Of a DNA stretch of 49,389 nucleotides, positions 1 through 8,687 are shown piece after piece; position 1 is the stretch's first letter, and every line of letters begins with the position of its first letter. The notes below the pieces were generated by a model. That model did no database searches. It worked only from the letters and a program-made list of their open reading frames with translations, and had not been told where the DNA came from. The stretch is from the NCBI GenBank assembly GCA_016742095.1, contig JACVCJ010000027.1, positions 1 through 49,389 on the forward strand, written 5' to 3'. The translations under genes were made by a program, and so were the position numbers. The DNA comes from Bacteroidia bacterium (GTDB lineage Bacteria > Bacteroidota > Bacteroidia > CAIKAF01).

Positions 1-51
1 ATCCTGTACGGACCTCTGTACATTGCCGTGCACGTCGTATTGATAATAGTT
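1..51 (-). pseudogene. Truncated RHS gene fragment (continues left of window)
   Basis: Read on the minus strand, this stretch encodes YYQYDVHGNVQRSVQD. It nearly repeats the YQYDVHGNVQKSVQD segment of the large RHS protein (DNA about 3770-3815). An in-frame TAA at 52-54 and unrelated sequence to the right show that the N-terminal three-fifths of the RHS gene is missing here. The remainder would continue beyond the left edge. Such 5'-truncated RHS pieces downstream of a full gene are typical of orphan RHS-tip modules. Whether the left part is still open cannot be seen. Confidence 0.7.
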
Positions 52-60
52 TTATGCGTG

Positions 61-264
61 GGCTGATGCTTATTTTCAATTAACCCGGTAACCGCGCTTT
101 TCGCTTATAGTATCGCTTACAGCGATAGCTATCCGCTACAATCGCGCACGATGCAAAGGTCTGTTTTCAATGTTGCCTTTTACATCTCGTTTTATCAAAG
201 AACTTTTCGTTTTAAAAACTCTGTAAATATAGCAAAATCAAGGGATACAGCCAAATGAAAATAT
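61..264. other. Non-coding AT-rich junction with a hairpin
   Basis: No convincing coding frame is visible. Positions 107-132 form a hairpin: TATCGCT (111-117) pairs with AGCGATA (121-127) around a TAC loop, extended by ATAG/CTAT with one bulged base. This stretch separates the RHS fragment from the first copy of the 21-bp repeat and may be part of a decayed insertion. Confidence 0.4.
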
Positions 265-285
265 CCAGGTGACGTTTTGGGACAC
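265..285. repeat. 21-bp direct repeat, copy 1
   Basis: This copy is identical over 21 bp to positions 422-442 (core GTGACGTTTTGGGACAC). On the minus strand the sequence begins GTGTCCCAAAACGTCACC. Repeats starting TGTCCC a short distance apart recall the multiple terminal repeats of IS21-family elements, but no transposase is present in the window. Confidence 0.75.
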
Positions 286-334
286 GACGTAAAAAGCAAA
301 TCGTATTTGACGCGGTTTGTAGCGTGCTAAAATA

Positions 335-363
335 AAAAGCGGGAGTAAATTACCCCCGCTTTT
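335..363 (-). terminator. Intrinsic terminator of the RHS operon
   Basis: A 9-bp stem AAAAGCGGG (335-343) pairs with CCCGCTTTT (355-363), and the loop can pair further. It lies about 95 nt past the stop of the last gene of the minus-strand operon (458-982). The A/T flanks would let it work in both directions. Confidence 0.65.
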
Positions 364-421
364 GCAGCAAAACATTTTCAAATTATCATTGAAAATCAAT
401 CATTTATTGCGGCCTGAAAAC

Positions 422-442
422 CCAGGTGACGTTTTGGGACAC
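422..442. repeat. 21-bp direct repeat, copy 2
   Basis: Second identical copy of the 265-285 repeat, 157 bp away and in the same orientation. It sits 15 bp beyond the stop codon of the gene at 458-982, so it marks the outer boundary of the RHS tip/partner module. It could be an insertion-sequence end or a recombination scar. Confidence 0.75.
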
Positions 443-457
443 TACCGAACATTACCC

Positions 458-982
458 CTACTTGTCTTGTTTTAATAGTAATTTTTTCTTCTGTCGATTT
501 TCCTTAAAATGTTTTCTTTCATTTTCAACAGTGTAAGTTGAAGAAGTAGAGCTACCAGCTTGGCTGAAAGAAATATGCGTTTTTTCATATGTATATCTTT
601 CCTTATCGGCTCCTGCTTTTATTTGTTCTTTAAGCATTTTAGGAATATATCCTTTGGGGTCAATGCTAATTTGTAGGTGAACTGTGTCTGCTTCGCCAAG
701 TTTATACATTTTTGAAACAGAGTAAAATAGTACATATTTCTTTGCACAAATCATTATTATACCATCTGAACTAAGAGTTTCCGGGACGATAAAAACCTCA
801 CTATACTTCTTATCTTGAGGAACCACTCGATTGCTATCAACAAAGTACACCCTAATATCGTCCTTATTGAGATATTTACCTGCATAGCTAAAATATGCAA
901 TGTCGAACTTTTTTTCTTGTGAGAAAAGGTTACTCGTAATTAAAGTACAAGTGACAAAAAATAATAGAATTTTGCTTTTCAT
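458..982 (-). CDS. Exported 174-aa protein, candidate partner/immunity of the RHS tip
   Basis: I do not recognise a family. The protein starts with a clear Sec signal peptide (MKSKILLFFVTC...SNLFSQ, about 22 residues), so the mature part is exported. The rest is polar, with a Lys/Arg-rich C-terminus (ENRQKKKLLLKQDK). The ATG lies only 2 nt after the RHS stop codon, so the two genes are co-transcribed and probably translationally coupled. The base composition is as AT-rich as the adjacent RHS tip and unlike the GC-rich RHS core, suggesting tip and partner move together. That position is the classic place of an immunity gene in polymorphic toxin loci, but the signal peptide means any neutralisation would occur in the periplasm. 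It could instead be an accessory export factor. A terminator follows at 335-363. Confidence 0.8.
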   Translation of the reverse strand: MKSKILLFFVTCTLITSNLFSQEKKFDIAYFSYAGKYLNKDDIRVYFVDSNRVVPQDKKYSEVFIVPETLSSDGIIMICAKKYVLFYSVSKMYKLGEADTVHLQISIDPKGYIPKMLKEQIKAGADKERYTYEKTHISFSQAGSSTSSTYTVENERKHFKENRQKKKLLLKQDK

Positions 983-984
983 TT

Positions 985-3900
985 TTATTTACTCATTAAT
1001 ATCCAAGCATCAAAAAATATTTGAATTTGTTTTCGGACAAGGGTATGGTCACTACTACCCTCTGTCAAATGATCATAAAGATAAACATGATTTCCATACA
1101 CTCTACCTCTGGCAGTGCCAAAACCAAATACAAGATGACCTATCAACTCAGGGAAAACGATTTTCCTATATACAGCATTGTCATAGTCATAGGGATGTGT
1201 TGGCCAAGGATTGAACAAATCTGTTTCAACTCCTCCGTTGCCACCAATGACCGTTCCTGATGATGTGGCTGGCAGGTCCTCGCCAGCTATACGTGTTTGT
1301 TTAAAAGGCGCTAAATGAGAGTGGAAAACCCATAAGACTTTTTGGTATCTATCTTTAAGTTCAGAATCTTCTGAATCAAAAGGATTTAATTCAGCGTCTT
1401 CTGGTTTTGTATTTATATCAACCTCTTTTCCCGGTTTTGCCCAAACAATTGCAATATTGCCTTCAGAATCCATACCGACGTACCCACCATACTCTCTACG
1501 GTCATTTTCAATATTTCTAGTTACTAATCCCGTATACATACCCTCTCTAATTTTCTTAGGCGGAAGTTCTTTTTTATTAGGCAATTCATCAGGATGAGTA
1601 GTTTTATTGACTTTGTTATTTTGAGATAAGGTCTTATAATCATAATAATTGGCGATTATATACTCTTTTACCTTAGGCCCATTTCCGTGCTTACCAAGTA
1701 TATAACCATTAATTCCATAGTATACTGAAGATATTTCTTCGGGGGAACTCGATTGATCATTACCTTTATTGTTAGGATATTCGATTTCACTTAAATCTGG
1801 GATATCAGGATGTCCTTTTTCTGGCCAGCCCATAGGCGTTTTTTTACCTGGCCCTCCCTCCGGCTTCAACCCCAGCGGATCGGCAAACGCAATGGGATTA
1901 CTATAAAACGCTTCATACAAACTCTGTCCTGCATGTGCCAGCGGATCGGTATTCCAACGTCGCATCAAACGGGCATCGTACTCCCAGAACTCGGCCATCT
2001 GGGTATTTCCTTTGCCATAAATTTCATCGTCATTAAAATGTCCATTGTGGCCAGCGGCATAGGTAGAAAACTTCGTATCCACGATAGAACGTCCCGGCAT
2101 GGGCATGCCTCCGGGGTAGTAGTCGGTCACTTCCACCACATCAGCTACGTAGTAATCCAGTTTTCGGTCAAAGCTTGCGGTATTGTAGGATGTACTTCCC
2201 GCAACCCAGGTACCTATGTCCACCGCATTCTTGCGGTCGCTAACCACCATGAGGATGTTGCCGGTATGGTTGCTCAGCTCAAACTGCTTATAGCCTAACT
2301 GGCGGGTGTGGACCACCGTTGGGCCATACAGGTAGCTTCCCGGAGCGGCCACCGCATCGGTAGCGCAGGAACTGCAGCTCTGCACTTCGGTATAGGCTCC
2401 GGTAGGGCGGAAGGCCAGCGGCACATAATCGGTGCTGTCTCTTAGATCCTTGCCCAGTCTTCCGGCTCCATACAGGAAGTGCGATTTGGCGTTTATCGTA
2501 TACTTATTGGAAGCCGTTACATAGTCAATACCATATTCTGCCATCACGTTTCCGCCCAGGTCATACGCCCAGATCGTGTACTTCCAGGTGCTCATAGCTC
2601 CCGTTCCTCCGTTCGGTTTCACGAGCTTCATGATACGTTGGCCTGCACTGTTGTAGAAGAACTCGATGTCCGGTTTACTGCTGGCACTATTGCGGTCAAC
2701 TTTTTTCAGCTTACCGTATACGTCCCATTCAATGTTGTCGATCTGTTCGCTTACGTCTTTGGCCAGGTTTCCGATCTGGTCATACGCATAGTATGGATTA
2801 GACGGGTTATAAGCCGCCGTCACCTCAAAATCGGTCGGGTTTGCACTGCTGCTCACCGCATCCTGTACGTGCAACAGGCGGTTGGTGTTCAGGCGTGCAG
2901 ATGGTTCTTCATACGTATACGTAAGATTGTCCATCAACGTACCGCCCTGATCGTACCGCTTCAGGTTACGGATATTGCCATTGGCATCGTAACTGTACTC
3001 ACTGCGCCATTTATTCGTTTCTGTTACCCCGGTCCACGCATTGGTGAGCCCGGTTCCGGTAAGCAGGTTCTGGTTATTGGCAAAGACTCCGCTCTTGGTA
3101 AAACTGCGGGCCTCGTTCAGGCGCATCAGTACATCGTATACATACACCTGCGTCAGCACGTCCTGGTTTACCTCGGCATCGCTCATTAAAGCAGTAGAGG
3201 TAGCCGCAATGTTCCCGTTCCAGAAGCCGCGTTTGTTCGCCGCATCCATCGGCATCAGGTTGCCGGTATTGCTGCTGTAAATATCCGTAGAGGCGAACTG
3301 GGCCCTGGCATTGCTGCCACCGGTAGCCACATAGTCGCCCTCGTAATAGCTCAGGGTAAAGCCAAAGCCGTCGCGGGCAAAACGGTTATTGGTATTGGTA
3401 AGCCCGAAGCTGAGTCCGTCCCTGCCGGGGTCGGCCAGTCCGGGATGCAGCACGCTGCCGTTAATGCCCTTAAGCATACCGTGCAGGGTATATACGTAAT
3501 CGAGCCCCTGTACCTTGTTGTCGCCGATCTCCTGGCGGTGCAGCTGGCCCAGCGGGTTGTAGAAATAACGGGCGTCTACGTCCCACCAGAGTTTATCGCG
3601 ACTGGTTTCTACGCGTATCACGCGTCCGTCGGCGTCATAGGTATACCGATGGAAGTACTGGTCTTTTTTGCCGCTGTTATAGGCTACTTCTTTTACCTGG
3701 CCGTTTACCAGGTTGTAGGTATATTCCGTAGTGGCAAAACGGGCGTAGAACTGGTTCAGGAAGGGGAAATCCTGTACCGATTTCTGTACATTGCCATGTA
3801 CGTCGTACTGGTAGTGCGTGGCATGCAGGTAGTTTGTACTGGTACCATTGGGTGTAGCCTCAAAATACAGGGTGCTTACCACCGCATTGCGGCGCTGTAC

Positions 3901-6900
3901 AATATGGTTGCTTACGGCGCTGCTCAGGCCTGTAGTGGTCTGGGTCTCGTTGAACAGCGTAAGCGTAACCTGTGTGCGGGTGCTTGCCGTAGTGCTGAAG
4001 AACGAACCTGTATACGTAGTATTCTGTGCGTCCTTCTGGGCCACCACTGTGGCTGAGGTCAGTTCCCCGCTTTCGTATACGCGTCCCAGGTTATCGTAAC
4101 GCAGGTAGGCGTAATGGTCCTGGGTCTGCTGTTTGGCGTTGCGCGTAAGCAGCAGGCGGCTGTGCTCGTCATAGAGGTAGGTACTTTTGCCCTCGTCCGG
4201 GGTATAGCTTTCGGTCAGCTGGTTGAGGCTGTTGTATTTGTAATTGGTGGCCAAAAAGTGGTTGGGCCGTTTAAAGCCGCTGCTCAGCAACAGGTCGGTG
4301 CCGCTGGGCGTATAGGCATAGGTGGCGCTGGTATGGCTGCTGTTGCGGTACGTTATACACGCCTGGATATCGCTTTCGTTCAGGTATACCACGCCCTGCG
4401 GAGGCACCGTTTTTACCAGGTTGCCGGCACGGTCGTAGTAATACAGCGTATGGTGATATTCGCCCATGATATAGGTCATGGTAAGACTCTCCCGCGCCGC
4501 CAGGGTGCTGGTACAGCCCGTATGCAGACTGTTGCGGAAGTTGTTCATGAAGATGGCCAGCGCATTGTTGAAAGCCGTTTCCATAGTAGCCTGGTTGGCT
4601 TCGGCCGTCAGGGCGGCGCAGTCCAGTACGTTCAGCGTGTCGCTGCCGCAGTTGAGTTCGGCAGGCAGCCCCGGAAGGGTAGTTACCCCGGCTTCGCCGC
4701 AAAGGGCCAGCCAGTTCTGTATCTGTGGCCAGTCCATGGCCGGACCGCTGTAGTCGATCTGGGCCAGGGCATTGTTGATGAACGTGGTGGCCGCCGTGGT
4801 ATTTACCAGCTCGCCGATGCTGAAACCTTGGGAGAGATAATAAGGGATCTTCACGGGGTTTAGCTCGGTAACGAATTCGTAGTTCAGGGCCCCGGAACTT
4901 TCCAGTATCTGGGCCAGGTTGGTACACTGGCAGTCGGTATAGTCCTGTGTGGCCGAGCCGGGTGTGGTGTTCAGCTCGGGACAGGCCTCAATTTTGGGAC
5001 TGTTATTATTATTGTAGTCGGATATGAATTCCTGCACCACCACCTGTGCCCCGTTGTAATTCGGTGTACCGCTGCCTGGAGGCGTACCCAGGCAACTGGC
5101 CAGGCATTCGTCGATCAGGGCCTGTTTCAGCATAGCCTCCTTGCTGGGGTCCATCCAGTTTACGCAACCGGTATATTCGGCTTTCAGCTGGTTTATCCAG
5201 GCTGTGGCATAGCCTTCGCAGGTGTTATCGCAGTACGTGGGTACTCCGCCGTTATTGTCCATAGCCGTGTACACCGGGTTGTAGGGGTAACGGATCTGGA
5301 AGCCTCCGAAATTATATTCGCCGCAGCTGGTCTGCAGGTTGCCGGGATCTACCTGTCCGTCGCTGTCCGCATCAAAGGCAGACAGGAAGCAGTCGGGACA
5401 ATCGTTCTGTGAGGAAGCGCAGTTGATGCAGTTCTCCAGCGTAGGGTCTGAACAGCTGGAACAGCGGTCGGCCATTACATACAGCGTGTAGCCGTTTTGT
5501 ATCAGCGCCAGCTTGTGGAAACTGTAATAGGCCCGGAAGAACTGGTAAGGCGTAAGGCTGCCGCTGCTGAACTGCCCGCTGAGCATGGTCAGGAAAGCAT
5601 GCAGCGAAGCTTCGTCCGGGTCGCCCATGTTAAAGGTATTGCCGCTCAGTATGGCGTCGGGGTCCAGTATGTCCCAGATAGAGAAATATCCGCCCACAAA
5701 AGGGTTCGGTATGTATTTCTTCAGGCGGTCCTGCATTTCACTTTTCAGTGTGGAAAAGAAAGGGTCCGCAAAGAATGGATCGGCATGATCGCATACCCCG
5801 GCATAGTCGGCTGGTGTATTCACTTCCGGATTCTTGGGTGTACTCAGGTGATAGCTGTACTGGAAATTGTTATTGCCGTTCAGCGGATCGAACAGGCCCA
5901 GGGCCAGTGCCGTGGAATCGTCCTGTATGCTGTTGATGCCGGTATCGTAGCCCGAGGAACTGCCCCAGTGATTGGGTGATTCGCCTTCCTTGCCGCAGAG
6001 CTCCGGCACGTTATTGATAAAATTACAGAAATAGTCGTACTTACAGTATTCCGGGTGATAAGGCAGCAGTAGTTCGGCCATGGCGGGGTCCCAGTTGGCG
6101 CGTACGTCGTCCCAGTAGGGAGAGGGCGGCAGTATCGGGAAGGCCAGGGCAAGCTCACCCAGGGCCGGTCCGGCAAAAATTTCCAGCCAGGCGTTCAGGT
6201 CGGCCGGCTCGGCCAGGTCCATTTCATAGGTTACCGGGAAATTATCGAAATACTGTCCGCCCGGACTCATGTCCTTCAGCAGCAGCATACGCTGTACCAC
6301 ACAGGGATCGGCAATGATCACGTTGCTGTCTGCCTGGCAGTCGAGCACACATTTATTGATGATCTGCAGTACGTCGTTGATCTTGCCGCCGCCCCCGTCA
6401 AATTCCACGTCATTGGGGTAGGCATCGGCCAGCAGCTGTACGGAGGTGTAACTGTCGCCGTTCGGGTGATCATACACCGTAACGGGATTGCCGTTCAGCA
6501 GCAGGGTATGCGTCCAGGCCGTAACACAGTTATCGGCGCAGCTTGGACAGTTAACGGCCGGTGAATCTATGGGTACACAGGCGTTGGCAGGCGAGATGCC
6601 TGCGGCTATGATATCTGCCTGTACGGCAGCGGCTTTGTCGTCAATAAAACCCGCACTGAGGCGTGTGGTCTTCAGAATGCGGTAAATGCCATCCGCAGGT
6701 ACCGTAAAGCTGAAGCTTACGTTCGAGGCCGAAGCAATGCCGCTCTGTACGAACAGGGTGGTGTTTCCGCCGCTGGTCGTGAGCACCTGTGCCGAATCCT
6801 GGTCGTTCAGGACCTGTATCTCCACGTCGTAATAACAGCCATAGCTTTTGTCCAGGCAGGGCAGGTACTGGCTGGCGGCAGCCAGGTTATAGGTAAAGCT

Positions 6901-8679
6901 GCGTACTTCGCCGGCCTTCATGCTGTACTCGGTCTGCGAGAATACACTGCCGTCCGGCTGGGGCTGCGACTGGTTCAGTACGCTTACCGTGGTGGCCTGC
7001 GGACTGTTGGCCAGCTGCTGTACATTGCTGATGGCCGGCACCCCATACAGGGCCGTGGCCACGGTACGTCCGCTGCCGTCTACATAGCGTACACTCGTCT
7101 GCCCGTTGGCGTCTTTGGTCTCTATTTTTTTATAGTGGGCGGCGTAGCCGATCTCGTTGCCGAATACGCGGTCCAGCTCGTTCTGGGTGGGATTGCTCTC
7201 CCGCACGATCTGGGTATGTGTGCTGCCCATGCGGTGATCCGGTCCCGGGGCGGAGGCTTCCTGCATCATGCCGTCGCCGTTGTTCAGGTATTTTACCTGG
7301 CTCAGGGCGTATCCCTGGGCCGAGGGCACCTGCGGGAAAGAAGCGGCAAAAGGCGAAGAGGTGGAGTAGAACTCCGAGGCCTTGTGCGTGGAAGGGAGCC
7401 CTGTGAAACCGCCGGGATTGGCTTCGTAGTTGTTCGGGTAATCGAACCCGGCCCCGAAACCGTTGTAGAACTTTGTGCCCTGGCTGCTAAGCGGTACGGG
7501 CATCGATCCGGCGGCGGGACGACCTTCCCGGTCGTAATAGGTCTCGCTGATCACGGCATTGCCGTCGGTCTGCATATAACCGATGGACTGGCGGTTGCGG
7601 CCCATGGCGTCAAAAAAGGCCAGGCCCTCGCTGCGCAGGGCATCCTCGGAATAACCGCTGCCGTAACTCCAGTTCTTCTGCAGTTCCATACCGCAGTAAT
7701 TGAAGTAATTGCCGTTGGCCATGCTGCCGTTGTTCTGCGTTTCGTCCAGGTTCCTTTCACCACGCAGTCCGCCGGGTCGGCTCCAGTCTTCTTCTTTGAG
7801 GTAATAATTTCCGTTGCTGTCTTTTTCCTTGCGCACTACGCGGTAACGGTAGATGAACTTACCCCGCGGATAGGCCAGCGGCAGTTTAAAGGAGCTGGAA
7901 GTGGTACTTACGCGGGTGGCGTTGTCCCAGTTGAACTCGTAACGGGCATTGAAGGGCGTGGTGCCGGGCAGGTCTATGAACACCCATTCCAGGTCGTAAC
8001 GTACGGCGGAATTGGTGGCGGCCCACTGTATGGTAACCATATTGCTGGCGGCGGTGGTAAAACCGCTCTGCGTGGTGCCGCAGAGGGCCGTGCCGGCCGG
8101 TGTATGCGATATCGAAGAGGTGGTCAGGTTCAGGTAGGTACGGTCGGCGATGTATTGTGCCGAGAGTTCGATCTCGTCCCAGTTTACATTGCTCCAGATC
8201 CCGGCGGAGGGAAATGCTGCCGTAGTGCTGCCCAGCGTGATACAGCCGGTCCTGGTACGGAAATCGAAGCCGGTGATCTTTACCGAAGCGCGTATGCCGG
8301 TATATTCTTTAAAGGCAATGTCCTGCTGTATGCGCGTGCCGCTGTTGTTCTCGTGGTTGATGGTGAGCGTCTCATTGCTAATGGTACTTGATGTGGTAGA
8401 ATTCGTATATACCGTTACGTCGTACCTGATGGTCAGCTGCCAGCAGTCGGGGTAAAAATTGGGCACGGACAGTACGTCCACATAGGCCAGTTTTACCCGC
8501 ATTTTTTCGGAATTGGTATAGAAACCCGCCGGGCTGGAGGAGAAAAATTCGCTCTGGGCATTTACCACAGAGTTCAGCACCGAAAGCTGGGTACCCCGCC
8601 GGTAGGCAAAGGTAGAGGTCTGTGCAGAAAGCTGCCAGGCGCTGAACAGGAGCAATAGTGTGAGAAGAAGGCGTTTCAT
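985..8679 (-). CDS. Giant RHS/YD-repeat protein with C-terminal JAB-like toxin tip
   Basis: This is a 2564-aa exported protein. Residues 1-19 are a signal peptide (MKRLLLTLLLLFSAWQLSAQ). Residues about 20-700 are a Bacteroidota-type RHS N-terminal region. About 700-1400 is unusually Cys-rich (for example CPSCADNC near 710 and CSSCSDPTLENCINC near 1075). About 1410-2260 holds YD/RHS repeats such as YYYDRAGNLVKT and YLYDEHSRLLLT. The conserved RHS-core end, YEAFYSNPIAFADPLGLKP, falls near residue 2270. The last 290 residues are the variable tip. They contain REYGG (Glu near 2396) and FHSH (His near 2453 and 2455) with a downstream GEDLP, the arrangement of JAB/MPN+ zinc peptidases, so a Tox-JAB-type effector is likely but not proven. 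In RHS proteins the core forms a shell enclosing the toxin. It sits 8 nt downstream of the 208-aa gene and 2 nt upstream of the 174-aa partner gene. Confidence 0.9.
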   Translation of the reverse strand: MKRLLLTLLLLFSAWQLSAQTSTFAYRRGTQLSVLNSVVNAQSEFFSSSPAGFYTNSEKMRVKLAYVDVLSVPNFYPDCWQLTIRYDVTVYTNSTTSSTISNETLTINHENNSGTRIQQDIAFKEYTGIRASVKITGFDFRTRTGCITLGSTTAAFPSAGIWSNVNWDEIELSAQYIADRTYLNLTTSSISHTPAGTALCGTTQSGFTTAASNMVTIQWAATNSAVRYDLEWVFIDLPGTTPFNARYEFNWDNATRVSTTSSSFKLPLAYPRGKFIYRYRVVRKEKDSNGNYYLKEEDWSRPGGLRGERNLDETQNNGSMANGNYFNYCGMELQKNWSYGSGYSEDALRSEGLAFFDAMGRNRQSIGYMQTDGNAVISETYYDREGRPAAGSMPVPLSSQGTKFYNGFGAGFDYPNNYEANPGGFTGLPSTHKASEFYSTSSPFAASFPQVPSAQGYALSQVKYLNNGDGMMQEASAPGPDHRMGSTHTQIVRESNPTQNELDRVFGNEIGYAAHYKKIETKDANGQTSVRYVDGSGRTVATALYGVPAISNVQQLANSPQATTVSVLNQSQPQPDGSVFSQTEYSMKAGEVRSFTYNLAAASQYLPCLDKSYGCYYDVEIQVLNDQDSAQVLTTSGGNTTLFVQSGIASASNVSFSFTVPADGIYRILKTTRLSAGFIDDKAAAVQADIIAAGISPANACVPIDSPAVNCPSCADNCVTAWTHTLLLNGNPVTVYDHPNGDSYTSVQLLADAYPNDVEFDGGGGKINDVLQIINKCVLDCQADSNVIIADPCVVQRMLLLKDMSPGGQYFDNFPVTYEMDLAEPADLNAWLEIFAGPALGELALAFPILPPSPYWDDVRANWDPAMAELLLPYHPEYCKYDYFCNFINNVPELCGKEGESPNHWGSSSGYDTGINSIQDDSTALALGLFDPLNGNNNFQYSYHLSTPKNPEVNTPADYAGVCDHADPFFADPFFSTLKSEMQDRLKKYIPNPFVGGYFSIWDILDPDAILSGNTFNMGDPDEASLHAFLTMLSGQFSSGSLTPYQFFRAYYSFHKLALIQNGYTLYVMADRCSSCSDPTLENCINCASSQNDCPDCFLSAFDADSDGQVDPGNLQTSCGEYNFGGFQIRYPYNPVYTAMDNNGGVPTYCDNTCEGYATAWINQLKAEYTGCVNWMDPSKEAMLKQALIDECLASCLGTPPGSGTPNYNGAQVVVQEFISDYNNNNSPKIEACPELNTTPGSATQDYTDCQCTNLAQILESSGALNYEFVTELNPVKIPYYLSQGFSIGELVNTTAATTFINNALAQIDYSGPAMDWPQIQNWLALCGEAGVTTLPGLPAELNCGSDTLNVLDCAALTAEANQATMETAFNNALAIFMNNFRNSLHTGCTSTLAARESLTMTYIMGEYHHTLYYYDRAGNLVKTVPPQGVVYLNESDIQACITYRNSSHTSATYAYTPSGTDLLLSSGFKRPNHFLATNYKYNSLNQLTESYTPDEGKSTYLYDEHSRLLLTRNAKQQTQDHYAYLRYDNLGRVYESGELTSATVVAQKDAQNTTYTGSFFSTTASTRTQVTLTLFNETQTTTGLSSAVSNHIVQRRNAVVSTLYFEATPNGTSTNYLHATHYQYDVHGNVQKSVQDFPFLNQFYARFATTEYTYNLVNGQVKEVAYNSGKKDQYFHRYTYDADGRVIRVETSRDKLWWDVDARYFYNPLGQLHRQEIGDNKVQGLDYVYTLHGMLKGINGSVLHPGLADPGRDGLSFGLTNTNNRFARDGFGFTLSYYEGDYVATGGSNARAQFASTDIYSSNTGNLMPMDAANKRGFWNGNIAATSTALMSDAEVNQDVLTQVYVYDVLMRLNEARSFTKSGVFANNQNLLTGTGLTNAWTGVTETNKWRSEYSYDANGNIRNLKRYDQGGTLMDNLTYTYEEPSARLNTNRLLHVQDAVSSSANPTDFEVTAAYNPSNPYYAYDQIGNLAKDVSEQIDNIEWDVYGKLKKVDRNSASSKPDIEFFYNSAGQRIMKLVKPNGGTGAMSTWKYTIWAYDLGGNVMAEYGIDYVTASNKYTINAKSHFLYGAGRLGKDLRDSTDYVPLAFRPTGAYTEVQSCSSCATDAVAAPGSYLYGPTVVHTRQLGYKQFELSNHTGNILMVVSDRKNAVDIGTWVAGSTSYNTASFDRKLDYYVADVVEVTDYYPGGMPMPGRSIVDTKFSTYAAGHNGHFNDDEIYGKGNTQMAEFWEYDARLMRRWNTDPLAHAGQSLYEAFYSNPIAFADPLGLKPEGGPGKKTPMGWPEKGHPDIPDLSEIEYPNNKGNDQSSSPEEISSVYYGINGYILGKHGNGPKVKEYIIANYYDYKTLSQNNKVNKTTHPDELPNKKELPPKKIREGMYTGLVTRNIENDRREYGGYVGMDSEGNIAIVWAKPGKEVDINTKPEDAELNPFDSEDSELKDRYQKVLWVFHSHLAPFKQTRIAGEDLPATSSGTVIGGNGGVETDLFNPWPTHPYDYDNAVYRKIVFPELIGHLVFGFGTARGRVYGNHVYLYDHLTEGSSDHTLVRKQIQIFFDAWILMSK

Positions 8680-8687
8680 GGGCCGGC

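Noticed and set aside
265-442. Complete insertion sequence
   Set aside because: The repeats are only 157 bp apart in direct orientation, with no transposase frame between or around them in this window.
7135-8391. Long plus-strand open frame opposite the RHS gene
   Set aside because: It is antisense to the clearly coding RHS N-terminal region. Composition and lack of any domain mark it as a shadow.
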